Positions 7,993 to 17,762 of a stretch of DNA of 64,000 nt are shown piece after piece; the stretch's first letter is position 1, and each line of letters starts with the position of its first letter. This DNA is from Rhodomicrobium sp. (GTDB lineage: Bacteria > Pseudomonadota > Alphaproteobacteria > Rhizobiales > HXMU1428-3). A program made the translations under genes and the position numbers. Under the pieces are notes generated by a model. It searched no databases and was not told where the DNA came from. It worked only from the letters and a program-made list of their open reading frames with translations. The stretch covers positions 310,001 to 374,000 of the forward strand of contig BQJK01000001.1 of the NCBI GenBank assembly GCA_021604665.1, written 5' to 3'.

Positions 7993-8445
7993 ATGCCGCA
8001 CGAGCAACAAAAAGCTGAGCATATCATCACCATTGCCCGGCAATGGTTAGGTACCCCCTACCATCACCAGCAAAGTTTAAAGGGCATTGGTTGTGATTGC
8101 CTTGGGCTCATACGCGGGATCTACAGTGAACTATATAACCACCCGCCAGCTGTTCACACCCCCTACACAAGAGATTGGGCCGAGGCTAGCGGCGAGGAAA
8201 CATTGATAAAAGCCGCCGGAGCGCATCTCAAACAAATAGACATAAACCAGCATGCCCCAGGTGATGTTTTAATTTTTAGGTTTCGCAAATGGATGGTTGC
8301 AAAACATGCCGCCATTGAAAGCTATGAAGGCCGCATGATCCACGCCATTGAGCAATCCCCTGTGAGCGAAGTTAGCCTAGGCCCCTGGTGGCAAAGACAT
8401 ATCGCCGCCGTGTTCCGTTTCCCTGAAAGGCCTGCTGGCCTTTAA
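7993..8445 (+). CDS. NlpC/P60 family tail peptidase (GTA gp14)
   Basis: This ~150-residue NlpC/P60 cell-wall hydrolase (TIGR02219, GTA gp14) is thought to open peptidoglycan during particle entry. The catalytic Cys sits in GIGCDCLGLIRG and the catalytic His in the VAKHAAIE segment. WLGTPYHHQ near the N-terminus is the family entry motif. I chose the ATG at 7993; a TTG three codons upstream is also possible. Neither has a strong SD. Confidence 0.85.
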   Translation: MPHEQQKAEHIITIARQWLGTPYHHQQSLKGIGCDCLGLIRGIYSELYNHPPAVHTPYTRDWAEASGEETLIKAAGAHLKQIDINQHAPGDVLIFRFRKWMVAKHAAIESYEGRMIHAIEQSPVSEVSLGPWWQRHIAAVFRFPERPAGL

Positions 8446-8534
8446 AAGCTGGCCAAAGCTCATACTGATAAAAGTTTAACGGCTTTAATCAGTGATCAAC
8501 CCGATTAATCCATTAGATAAATGAGGAGTGCATA

Positions 8535-11500
8535 GTGGCAACTCTTGCATTAGGCGTGCTTGGTAGCACCGTGGGCGGTGCTGTTTTGCCCTCCATCGGG
8601 GGGCTTACAGGGGCGGCAATTGGCCAGGCCGCCGGGGCACTTGCTGGCCGGTTCATAGACCAGGCGCTGTTTGCCCCTTCCGGCCAGACAAGGCAACATG
8701 AAGGCCCGCGGCTAAAAGATGTGAATGTTTCATCAGCATCTGAAGGCGCCCCCATCCCCAAAATATATGGTCGGGCAAGGCTTGGGGGCCAACTCATCTG
8801 GGCCACCCCATTTGAAGAGGAAATCATCACCCGCACCCAATCAACCGGCAGCGCCTCAGGCGGTAAAGGCGGGGCAAGTGGCGGCAGTAGCAACACCACT
8901 AAGACAATTGAATACCGCTATTATGCTAATTTCGCTATTGGCCTTTCAGAAGGGGAGGCGACCAGGCTGGGCCGTGTTTGGGCCAATGGGAACCCCTTAA
9001 AGCTCTCTGATTATAGTTACCGCTTTTATAAAGGGGATGACGCTCAAAATCCTGATAGCCTGATTGAGAGTAGGGAAGGGGCGGGCAATGCCCCCGCCTA
9101 TAAAGGTCTTTGCTATATCGTCTTTGAGCGTATGCCTTTAGCGGAATTCGGCAACCGCATTCCTCAGTTGAATTTTGAACTCTTTCGCCGCCTGGATGAT
9201 TTTGAGACCACCATACCGGCGATCACCCTGATCCCCTCTGCCGGGGAATATGTCTATGAGAATGAGGAGTTGATTAAGGATCTGGGCAATAGCGTTTCAG
9301 AGCCGGAAAACACCCACACCCATCAAGATGGCTCTGATTGGGATGTCTCTCTGGATCAATTGCAAACAGATCTCCCAAATGTTCAACATGTCTCACTCTT
9401 TGTCAGTTGGTTTGGGGATGACCTGCGCGTTGGCAATTGTGCGCTGCGCCCCCGTGTAGATAATAGAGATAAAGTCATTATTGGCCGTGAGTGGTTGGTC
9501 TCGAATACAGACCGGCAAACAGCGCCCCTCACCAGCACTCATGAAGGCCGCCCGGCCTATGGCGGCACACCTTCTGATGAAACAATCATCAGCGCACTCA
9601 CCGACTTAAAAGCGCGCGGGCTGAAAGCCACTTTCCACCCCTTCATCCTGATGGATATCCCTGAAGGCAACGCACTAGGCGACCCCTGGAGCAATAGTCC
9701 GGCCCAGCAACCCTACCCATGGCGCGGGCGCATAACAGTGAACCCTGCCCCAGGCCAACCTGGCACAGTTGATAAAACCAGCACCGCGGCCAGCCAATTG
9801 CAGGCCTTTATTGGCACAGCGAACCCAGCAGATTTTTCAGTTTCTGGTGGTGTGGTTACATATACAGGGCCAGCAGAATGGAGCCTGCGCCGCATGCTCT
9901 TGCATTATGCCCATCTCTGCGCCGCCGCCGGCGGGGTGGATAGTTTTCTCATCGGGTCAGAGTTAAGAGCGCTCACAACAATCCGCGATGAAACAGGTGC
10001 ATACCCATTTGTGGCAGCATTGAAAACCATAGCAGCAGATATAAAAACCATTTTAGGAAGCAGCACAAAAGTGACCTATGCGGCTGATTGGTCTGAGTAT
10101 TTTGGCCACCAACCAGCTGATGGTAGCGGCGATGTATTCTTCCATCTTGATCCATTATGGAGTGATGCAAACATAGACGCCATTGGCATTGACTGTTATT
10201 GGCCGCTCTCAGATTGGCGTAGCGGCAGCACACATCTTGATGCAAGCCTCTCTAATGATATTTACCAGCTCTCATATCTCAAATCGAACATCAGAGGCGG
10301 TGAAGGCTATGACTGGTATTACGCCAGTGAAGAAGACAGAATTAGCCAAACCCGCACCCCCATCACAGATGGGTTTGGCAAACCCTGGGTCTATCGTTAC
10401 AAGGATATTGAGAACTGGTGGAATAACCCACACTATAATAGACCGGCCGGCATCGAGGAGGCCACCCCAACCGCCTGGCAACCAGAGAGTAAACCCTTTT
10501 GGTTCACAGAGCTTGGCTGCCCAGCCATCACCTTTGCAAGCAATCAACCTAATTTATTTCTGGATCCAAAAAGCTCAGAATCAAACTTGCCCCACCATTC
10601 AGATGGTGGGCGGGATGATTATATCCAGCGGCAATTTCTCTCAGCGTTTATCGACTATTTCTCACCGTAGAGCGCTGAATTCATAGAGGCAAATAACCCG
10701 CAATCAACTCAATATAGCGGCCGCATGATCGACCCCGAGCGGATCTATGTGTACACCTGGGATGCCAGGCCGTATCCAGCCTTCCCCGGAAGCACGGAAG
10801 TTTGGGGGGATGGTGAGAACTGGTTGCGCGGCCACTGGCTCACTGGCCGCACCGGCAGTGTCTCGCTCACTGTTTTGGTTAAATCTATTTTGGCCGATTA
10901 CGGGTTCACCGCTTATCAATCTCCCGCCCTAAACGGCATCATTGACGGCTATGTAATAGATAACATCATGCCGGCAAGAGATGCATTACAACCGCTAGAG
11001 CTGGCCTTTTTCTTCGATAGTTATGAAAGCGGCGGCCTCATTCATTTCAAACGGCGAGGGCAGGGCGATGAGGTTAGTTTAACCCAGGAAGAGCTGGTGG
11101 AACAATCACCGGAAAAAGGGCTATATGAACTTACCCGCGCTCAGGAAACTGAACTACCAAGGGCTGCAAAAATCACCTTCATAGACGGTGATAACGGCTA
11201 CCAAAGCCGCACAGCTGAAAGTCAGCAGAATATTGGACAAACCCGCCGCATCGCCGCCGCTGATCTCCCGATAGTTTTAGAACCGGCAGCAGTAGAGAGC
11301 CTGGCCGGAAAATGGATACAAGAAAGTTGGGCAGCGCGTGAAGAGGCAAGTTTCACCTTGCCACCAAGCAAGCTTTCCCTGGAGCCAACAGACATCATTT
11401 CGGTTGAGTTAGCAAACAGCAGCAAGCGTTTGCGGATTACTGAAATAAATAATGAAGGGCATTTGGCACTAAAAGCCCGCTCAATAGATACCTCCCTTTA

Positions 11501-12494
11501 TCAAGAGAGTTTCAAGGATGCGGCGTTACCAGAGACAAGCCTCCCGGCTATTTATGGCCCAACCAAAGGCATATTCATTGATGCCCCAATTCACAACGGC
11601 AGTGAGACGCAGCCTACGGGCTTTTTTGCGGCCACACAGCAGCCCTGGCCTGGCACCGTAGCGCTCTATAAATCACCAGAACAATCAGGCTTCACATTAA
11701 ATGAAACTGTCACCGCACCAGCAAGACTGACTGAGCTGTTAGAGGCACTTGCAACCGGCCCCACGGGGCGCTGGGATCATGGCAATCAAATCAGCATTAC
11801 ACTATCCTCAGGGGAACTATCATCGATCAGTGAGGCAGCAGCGCTTAGCGGCAGCAATCGCTGCGCACTTCAACATGATGATGGCAGTTGGGAAGTGCTC
11901 AGTTTTACAACCGCAAACTTGGTCGCGGATATGACCTATCTGCTATCAGGCTTATTGCGCGGATTAAACGGCACCGAAGCGAGCCTCAATAGCCCAGCAA
12001 GCAGCGGTGCTAATTTTATAATGCTGGATGAAGCCATCGCAAGGCTTGATATGACCGTCAATGATATAGGGCGACCTTATTATTGGCGGTATGGCCCAGC
12101 CATTCACAGCATTGGGCATCCCTCATATCAAACCGATGAATTCTCCTTCGAGGCGCACAACCTTCGCCCCTACAGCCCGGTTCACATTAAGGCCGCGATG
12201 AGCGGCGGCGATCTTATCATCAGCTGGATCCGCCGAAGCCGCACCGGCGGTGATCTATGGGAGCGAGAAGAGATACCGCTCGGTGAAACGAGTGAGCTTT
12301 ATGATCTCGAAATTCTCAATGGGAGTGCCGTCATCAGAACAGCAACAATCACTGCCCCCACCTACATTTATACCGCCGCTGACCAGATAACCGATTGGGG
12401 CAGCCCCGAGGCTAGCTATCAGATACGCCTCTATCAACGCAGCGAATATTATGGCCGCGGCACCCCGGCGACAGCGACAATCCTCACAAATTAA
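8535..12494 (+). pseudogene. GTA baseplate megatron (gp15), split by an in-frame TAG
   Basis: The frame starting at GTG 8535 (SD GAGGAG) runs 711 codons to TAG at 10668-10670. The very same frame then continues open to 12494. Together they give ~1,319 residues, close to the usual ~1,300 of GTA gp15. The first part has an N-terminal Gly/Ala membrane-like segment, a Gly/Ser-rich loop and the GTA TIM-barrel (about residues 430-711, with GIDCYWPLSDW and WFTELGCP). The second part starts with ANNPQSTQYSGRMIDPERI, normally contiguous with the first, and holds the phage-tail-3 and receptor-binding-like domains. The ATG at 10725 has no good SD. Either the gene is broken, the stop is read through, or the base is an error. 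Confidence 0.82.
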
Positions 12495-12506
12495 ACAGGC
12501 AAATAT

Positions 12507-12764
12507 ATGCGTTTAGACATCCCCCCACTAACAGAACAGACCACCCAGCACACCCCCCACACAGCGAACCTGCAAGATAGCGTCTTAGTCAGCAGCCTTA
12601 TCACCGCACCGGCTTGGAGCGTATGGCTAAGCGAAATCAACGGCTTGCTCACCACCCTCTCATTGCTCATCGGCGTGACAATAGGCGCCCACCGTTTATG
12701 GCGCATTGTCAAAAAGCCCCCAAAAGGGAAAGGCCCGCAGCAACCACCAGCCACACCGCTGTAA
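12507..12764 (+). CDS. Small membrane protein, holin-like
   Basis: This 85-residue protein has a polar N-terminus, one clear membrane segment (about residues 45-65, GLLTTLSLLIGVTIGAHRLW) and a basic, Pro/Lys-rich tail (RIVKKPPKGKGPQQ). It lies 12 bp after the baseplate gene and 36 bp before the lysis enzyme. This single-span, positively charged layout just upstream of an endolysin fits a holin or holin accessory, but I recognise no named family. Function is inferred from position and topology only. Confidence 0.5.
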   Translation: MRLDIPPLTEQTTQHTPHTANLQDSVLVSSLITAPAWSVWLSEINGLLTTLSLLIGVTIGAHRLWRIVKKPPKGKGPQQPPATPL

Positions 12765-12800
12765 TCCAATCGTGAGAAACACAGAATAAAGGGTAAGCAA

Positions 12801-14069
12801 GTGAGCAACTCACCCCCCTGGCTCAAAGTAGCCAAACATCATATCGGCATTGCTGAGCGCCCCGGCCCCCCAAGCAATGAAACCATAAACAATTTTTTCC
12901 GTGATGCCGGGTTCAAAGACATAAGAGATGACAACATCCCCTGGTGTGCGGCCTTCGTTGGGGCGATGCTACAAAGGTCAGGCTACACCCCAACTCATAG
13001 CCTACTCGCCCGCTCTTATATGCCCTGGGGCAGTGCACTAGAAGCCCCCATCAAAGGAGCCATTGCAATTTTCCCGCGGGGCAGTAACCCCGCAAAGGGG
13101 CATGTTGGTTTCATCACCAACATCAACAGCCAAACATTAGAGATCCTGGGCGGCAATCAAAACAATCAGGTATGCCTGCAAAACTGGGAAAAAGACAAAG
13201 CGCTGGGGTATAGATGGCCCCATTTAGGTAAGGCAACATTTAAAGAGGCGCTCAGCACTTTGTTGCAAAGAGAAGGCGGGTGGAGCAACCATAACGCTGA
13301 CCCTGGCGGGCCAACCAACCGTGGCATTACTCTCAACACTTATAAAGCTGCAATTTTTAGCGGGTTGATCTCATCACCATATAAAAATCCTGAAACAGGG
13401 CTGAGGCATATAACGAAACAACAGATCGAGACAATCTACTTACAGCAATATTGGTATCCGTCCTGTTGTCATCTTATGCCTGCAATGGTCGCGGGGTTCC
13501 ATTTCGACGCGGCCGTTAATCAGGGCGTCAACCGCGCGACAAAATTTCTACAACAAGTTGCAATGGCAGAGATCGATGGCGAAGTCGGCCCAGAGACAAT
13601 TTCTAAGGTATGGGCTCAATCCCCGAAAACTCTGACAGAGCAATATAAAGAGCGCCGCCTCGAGCATTACCGCTCCTTAAAGACTTACTCAATTTTTGGT
13701 AAAGGCTGGCGCAATCGTCTTGATGAAGCAAGCGCCGCCGCCAGCCTGTTAAAACCAATCCCTACCTCACAACACCAAATAAAGGAAAAACCCCCAATGA
13801 CCACAAGCACATATGATAGCGATAAAAAATGGTGGGGCGAAAGCCTGACAATCTGGGGGGCAATCGTCACCGCACTTTCTACATTACTGCCGCTGCTCGG
13901 CCCACTCATAGGGCTTGATATATCGACAGAGATGGTTGAGCAGTTCGGTGAAACAGTTGCCAGACTAATCCAGCTGTTTGGCGGTATAACAGGCACCACT
14001 ATGACCCTATATGGCCGTGCCCGCGCCTCAGCTCCCCTAACTCGCCGCGCCATTGATGTGCGCATTTAA
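12801..14069 (+). CDS. Fused lysis protein: Cys-peptidase-like + GH108 muramidase + holin-like tail
   Basis: This 422-residue protein has three modules. Residues 1-145 are TIGR02594-like (NlpC/CHAP fold): catalytic Cys in IPWCAAFVGA, His in KGHVGFIT. Residues ~148-310 are a GH108 N-acetylmuramidase with catalytic Glu in LLQREGGWSNH, NRGIT, and a PG-binding-3 end (FHFDAAVNQG, DGEVGPETI). Residues ~333-422 begin MTTSTYDSDKKWWGESLTIWG and hold one or two hydrophobic spans ending in TLYGRARAS, the pattern of small alphaproteobacterial phage holins. An internal ATG at 13797 has an SD-like AAAGGA upstream, so a separate holin could be made from the same gene. The GTG at 12801 is preceded by GGGTAAGCAA. 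Confidence 0.8.
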   Translation: MSNSPPWLKVAKHHIGIAERPGPPSNETINNFFRDAGFKDIRDDNIPWCAAFVGAMLQRSGYTPTHSLLARSYMPWGSALEAPIKGAIAIFPRGSNPAKGHVGFITNINSQTLEILGGNQNNQVCLQNWEKDKALGYRWPHLGKATFKEALSTLLQREGGWSNHNADPGGPTNRGITLNTYKAAIFSGLISSPYKNPETGLRHITKQQIETIYLQQYWYPSCCHLMPAMVAGFHFDAAVNQGVNRATKFLQQVAMAEIDGEVGPETISKVWAQSPKTLTEQYKERRLEHYRSLKTYSIFGKGWRNRLDEASAAASLLKPIPTSQHQIKEKPPMTTSTYDSDKKWWGESLTIWGAIVTALSTLLPLLGPLIGLDISTEMVEQFGETVARLIQLFGGITGTTMTLYGRARASAPLTRRAIDVRI

Positions 14070-14088
14070 CCAGACCGGGATAGTGCAA

Positions 14089-14292
14089 ATGACCCTGAAA
14101 CTTTATCTTCTTTCAATTCTAATCTCAGCAATAGCGCCCTATATCATGCCCAAATGCCGAGATGATCTTAGCAAACCTCAAAAAGGCGATAACCGCAGCT
14201 ATACTCCTGGCAAGTATTTTGAGAACACTATGGAGCTTCATCACCAAAGCAAAGCCAAACCATCCGCCACCCCAGACCATACAGATAAATAG
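14089..14292 (+). CDS. Doubtful small protein downstream of the lysis gene
   Basis: This 67-codon frame has an N-terminal hydrophobic segment (LKLYLLSILISAIAPYIM) and a polar Ser/Lys/His tail. A GGGA sequence lies 8 bases before the ATG. An overlapping frame at 14162-14413 also encodes a hydrophobic segment (AITAAILLASILRTLW). Spanin pairs are often nested like this, but no lipobox or coiled coil is visible. I see no recognisable family, so either frame may be non-coding. Confidence 0.25.
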   Translation: MTLKLYLLSILISAIAPYIMPKCRDDLSKPQKGDNRSYTPGKYFENTMELHHQSKAKPSATPDHTDK

Positions 14293-14444
14293 CGCCTGCT
14301 CAGCCGAAAATATTTCAGGCTATAATTTCCCCGTAATTGTCTGTATATTCCCAAAAAGTCATATCTTCCAATTCACTATAGCCTGTACGCTGGTAGTGGC
14401 AGACACTAAATGATTTATCATTTGAGCTCACTATTGTTGGCGGA

Positions 14445-14473
14445 CTGACAATTGGATTTTGGCGTAGTAACAT
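14445..14473 (+). promoter_or_regulatory. Candidate promoter for the PhoP-like pair
   Basis: CTGACA (14445-14450) and TAACAT (14468-14473) are separated by 17 bp, an acceptable housekeeping promoter about 65 bp before the GTG start of the response regulator. The surrounding 14293-14538 is otherwise without a gene. Two inverted copies of a CACTATA(G)CCTG-like motif (near 14376 and 14487) flank it and might be operator half-sites. Confidence 0.3.
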
Positions 14474-14538
14474 TTAGCATTTATTGCAGGTATAGTGAGC
14501 GATGAAATCATTATGCCTGTATAGTATGGGGAAATTTC

Positions 14539-15210
14539 GTGCGTTTACTCGTTGTAGAAGATGATGCAGATCTTAATCGCCAGCTGGCCACAGCTTTAGA
14601 AGAAGCCGGCTATGTGGTTGACGTTGCCTTTGACGGCGAGGAAGGTCACTTCCTGGGCGAAACAGAACCGTATGACGCCATAATTCTGGACATTGGCTTA
14701 CCCTCTATGGATGGCATTAGTGTGCTAGAGAAATGGCGCCGCGAAGAGATAAAAATCCCGGTCCTCATACTCACAGCCAGAGACCGCTGGAGTGATAAGG
14801 TCGCTGGTATGGATGCCGGTGCTGATGATTATGTCTCCAAGCCGTTTCATATGGAAGAGGTGCTGGCACGGGTGAGGGCCTTATTACGGCGCTCCAAAGG
14901 GCATGCTTCAAATGAGATAGAGGTTGGCACCCTGCGTCTCGATACCAAATCAGCCAGGGTAACAGTTGATGGAACAACCATTAAGCTCACCTCTCATGAA
15001 TACCGCCTGCTGGCTTATCTGGTGCATCATAAAGATAAGGTTATTTCTCGCACTGAGCTTGTTGAGCATCTTTATGATCAGGATTTTGATAGAGATTCAA
15101 ACACCATTGAAGTCTTCGTAGGGCGCCTGCGCAAAAAAATCCCGTCTGATTTAATTCAAACGGTTAGGGGCCTTGGATATTGCTTGTCCACGAATGAAAA
15201 TGAAGTTTAA
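14539..15210 (+). CDS. OmpR/PhoP-family response regulator (FeuP-like)
   Basis: This 223-residue regulator has a receiver domain (1-115) with the acidic pair D8/D9, phospho-acceptor D51 in ILDIGLP and K101 in SKPF, followed by a winged-helix DNA-binding domain (125-220) ending in the IQTVRGLGYCL wing. It best resembles alphaproteobacterial PhoP/FeuP, which responds to envelope or divalent-cation conditions. The start is GTG at 14539 with GGGGA upstream. It overlaps the kinase gene by 17 bp and so forms a two-gene operon. Confidence 0.88.
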   Translation: MRLLVVEDDADLNRQLATALEEAGYVVDVAFDGEEGHFLGETEPYDAIILDIGLPSMDGISVLEKWRREEIKIPVLILTARDRWSDKVAGMDAGADDYVSKPFHMEEVLARVRALLRRSKGHASNEIEVGTLRLDTKSARVTVDGTTIKLTSHEYRLLAYLVHHKDKVISRTELVEHLYDQDFDRDSNTIEVFVGRLRKKIPSDLIQTVRGLGYCLSTNENEV

Positions 15211-16627
15211 ATCACTCGGCTTCCGGCTTTTCATCACGTCCACACTTATCGCGCTCATTGTCCTGCCGCTTGCAGCCTGGCAACTTATCTCCCAATATCG
15301 AAATTCCATTGAAACCAATTTTGATGAACGATTAAAAGCCAATCTCTCTCTCCTCATCGAAAGCAGTTTTTCTGAAAATTTTGACACCCCCCAAAAGCCC
15401 ACCCAATTTGGTGGCTTCGCATTTACTCTGCAAAACTCTGGTTGGTACTGGCAAATAAAGCCGGAAAATAACAAGGGCCTCTCAGGGTTCACGTCAGAGT
15501 CTCTCGGCGATGAGAAGCTAAATCTCACATCCCGGCAGGGCGTAAAGAAAGAGCCAGACGGAACCACTAAATTCTACATAACCTATGGCAGCGACCGCCG
15601 CTTACGGGTCATTGAGAGAAAAATCACCCTAGGCACAGCCCAAAACCCGCAATCCTATATTTACACCGTCACTGGCGACAGCAGCGAAATTGAAGATGAT
15701 GTCATCGATTTTGCTTCGATGTTGTCCTTCACTTTTCTCATTCTCGGCAGCGGGCTTATTCTCGCAACGCTTTTGCAGGTAAAAATTGGCCTAAAGCCTT
15801 TGCAAGCCATTGAGCACGGGCTAACCGCCATCAGGGCTGGAAAAACCGACAAGCTTGAAGGCAACTTCCCCGCAGAAATTGAACCCCTACAAATAGAGAT
15901 AAACAATCTTATACGCAGCAACATGAACGTCATTGAGCGCGCCCGCACTCATGTTGGCAATTTGGCCCATGCTTTGAAAACACCATTGAGCGTTGTTAAG
16001 AATGAAGTGGGTAGCCAGAAAGGCAATTTGGCCAATAAAATTGGGGAGCAGGTGGATATCATGCAAAACCAAATCAGCCATCATCTCGACCGTGCCCGTA
16101 TGGCGGCTCATGTCGGTATTGTTGGCAGCCTCACTGAGATTGCGCCGATTTTAAAAGCACTTGAGCGCGTTCTACAACGTATTCATCAAGATAAGGCCCT
16201 TAAATTCACTCTAAACTGCCCTGAAACGGCGAGTTTCGCCGGCGAGAAGCAAGATTTTGAGGAAATCATCGGTAATCTATTGGACAACGCTTTCAAGTGG
16301 GCCAAGAGCGCTGTAAGCTGCACTGTTATATGTAAAGAGGGCAAAGCTGGCACTGCAGCTAAGGCGAAAATTAAGTCAACTGCAAAAGAAGCCCCAGTAA
16401 AAGATATGATCGTCATCACAGTCGATGATGACGGACCCGGTCTTAGCGAAAAAGAACGGCAACAAGTTCTAAAACGCGGTAAGCGGCTAGATGAAACAGT
16501 ACCCGGATCCGGCCTCGGTTTATCTATCGTAACAGACCTGGTAGATCTCTATGGCGGCGTAGTAGCATTGGAAACATCACCCCTTGGTGGGGTGCGTGTA
16601 AAAATACAACTCCCAGCGGGAAGCTAA
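15194..16627 (+). CDS. Sensor histidine kinase (PhoQ/FeuQ-like)
   Basis: This 477-residue kinase is paired with the upstream PhoP-like regulator. The first membrane span is at ~10-30, then a ~150-residue periplasmic sensor region, a second span (LGSGLILATLLQVKIGL), HAMP, and a dimerisation domain with phospho-acceptor H259 in LAHALKTPLS. An ATPase domain follows, with DNAFKWAKSAV, DDDGPGLS and GSGLGLSIV boxes. ATG 15194 was chosen because a positively charged start leads directly into the first span. A TTG at 15173 or an ATG at 15200 are alternatives. Confidence 0.87.
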   Translation: MKMKFKSLGFRLFITSTLIALIVLPLAAWQLISQYRNSIETNFDERLKANLSLLIESSFSENFDTPQKPTQFGGFAFTLQNSGWYWQIKPENNKGLSGFTSESLGDEKLNLTSRQGVKKEPDGTTKFYITYGSDRRLRVIERKITLGTAQNPQSYIYTVTGDSSEIEDDVIDFASMLSFTFLILGSGLILATLLQVKIGLKPLQAIEHGLTAIRAGKTDKLEGNFPAEIEPLQIEINNLIRSNMNVIERARTHVGNLAHALKTPLSVVKNEVGSQKGNLANKIGEQVDIMQNQISHHLDRARMAAHVGIVGSLTEIAPILKALERVLQRIHQDKALKFTLNCPETASFAGEKQDFEEIIGNLLDNAFKWAKSAVSCTVICKEGKAGTAAKAKIKSTAKEAPVKDMIVITVDDDGPGLSEKERQQVLKRGKRLDETVPGSGLGLSIVTDLVDLYGGVVALETSPLGGVRVKIQLPAGS

Positions 16628-16837
16628 AAAACTGCCTAATTTTGGTCAGAATTGAGCCGTTACTGACATATACCGCGATTATTTAGTAAAAGAGTTTAAG
16701 TTTTCATATTCTGTAGAGCCTATGAAGGGCCTCTTCGCAGAATAGTATTCATGCCGCATTCAGCATACGCCCGATAAAGAACAGGGCCCGCTAGTGAAAC
16801 GGATATGGCGAACAACAGTCTGGATTGGATTAGCAAA

Positions 16838-17311
16838 ATGATATCAAAAATAAAAACCATTGCGGTTCTCGCGGTCATGCCACTTATGCTCGCCGCCTGC
16901 TCTGGCAGCTTTAATAAACAAGATAGCGGCACCGTGATAGGTGCGCTCGCCGGTGGTATTCTCGGCAATCAGGTCGGCAAGGGCAGTGGCAAGGTTCTGG
17001 CAACTGTAGCTGGCGCCGTTATTGGCGGCGTTGTAGGTAGCGAAATTGGTCGCTCACTTGATGAGAATGATCGCCGCGCGGCTGCAGAGGCCGAATATTA
17101 CGCACTTGAAAAAGGCCAGTCAGGCAACGCCACACCTTGGCGCAACCCTGATTCAGGGCGACACGGCGTGATTGTTCCCTCAAAACCATATGAAATGAGC
17201 GGACGTAATTGCAGAAATTATACCCATACAATCTATATAGATGGCGAGCCACAAATCATGAAAGGCACAGCCTGCCGCGGTAATGACGGCACATGGTCTA
17301 AGGTTAGCTAA
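16838..17311 (+). CDS. Glycine-zipper lipoprotein (17-kDa antigen-like)
   Basis: This 157-residue exported protein has a short signal peptide ending in the lipobox LMLAAC, with Cys at about position 21. A glycine-zipper 2TM segment follows (TVIGALAGGILGNQVGKGSGK ... VAGAVIGGVVGSEIG, broken here by a few residues), then a polar domain with two Cys near the C-terminus (GRNCRNYTHTI, GTACRGNDGTW). It resembles the rickettsial 17-kDa surface antigen family, outer-membrane lipoproteins of unknown exact role. Start 16838 gives a normal lipoprotein signal length; an ATG at 16805 is possible. A terminator follows. Confidence 0.83.
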   Translation: MISKIKTIAVLAVMPLMLAACSGSFNKQDSGTVIGALAGGILGNQVGKGSGKVLATVAGAVIGGVVGSEIGRSLDENDRRAAAEAEYYALEKGQSGNATPWRNPDSGRHGVIVPSKPYEMSGRNCRNYTHTIYIDGEPQIMKGTACRGNDGTWSKVS

Positions 17312-17357
17312 ACGAACAGACTTAACTTATAGACTATACAAACAGTATAAACCTTAA

Positions 17358-17390
17358 GAGGGGGCCTTATAATCAGGGCCTCCTTTTTTG
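17358..17390 (+). terminator. Rho-independent terminator after the lipoprotein gene
   Basis: A 7-bp stem pairs 17360-17366 (GGGGGCC) with 17377-17383, including one G-U pair, with a loop of about ten bases. A run of six T follows (17384-17389). It ends the lipoprotein transcript. Confidence 0.75.
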
Positions 17391-17762
17391 TGACCATGCA
17401 CTTTTCCCCTCCCCCTTACAATCTCCCCCAAAAACTCATCAAAAAACTCCAACTATCGTTAAAACCCTTATATGCAAACGAAGAAAAATTTATCTGGGCT
17501 CAAAAGCGGAAATAATCGCGGGAATGCCGTATTTTTAATGATAATTGCGCCAAATACCGTAAAGTTTAAAGCTAACAGAGATCATAAACTCTTCGAGAGG
17601 CCTCTTACATAGTGGTGAACATTACATATATTTAATTTTCGAGACCATGTAGCGCCATGATTTTTGACCTATATAATGGCAATACAAATGCAATGCAGCC
17701 GCCAACAAATCGCCCGTAAAAATACTGGGCTGCATATTGATTTGAAAGATGGAGACCTAGTT
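17391..17762. other. Intergenic region upstream of the Do protease
   Basis: These 372 bp are AT-rich and hold no convincing gene. They should contain the protease promoter. The protease frame itself is open from 17664, so the right third could be coding if a farther start is used. Confidence 0.4.

Noticed and set aside
10725..12494. Independent gene starting at ATG 10725
   Set aside because: No good SD, and the codons before this ATG in the same frame already read as conserved gp15 sequence, so it is the rear part of the split gene.
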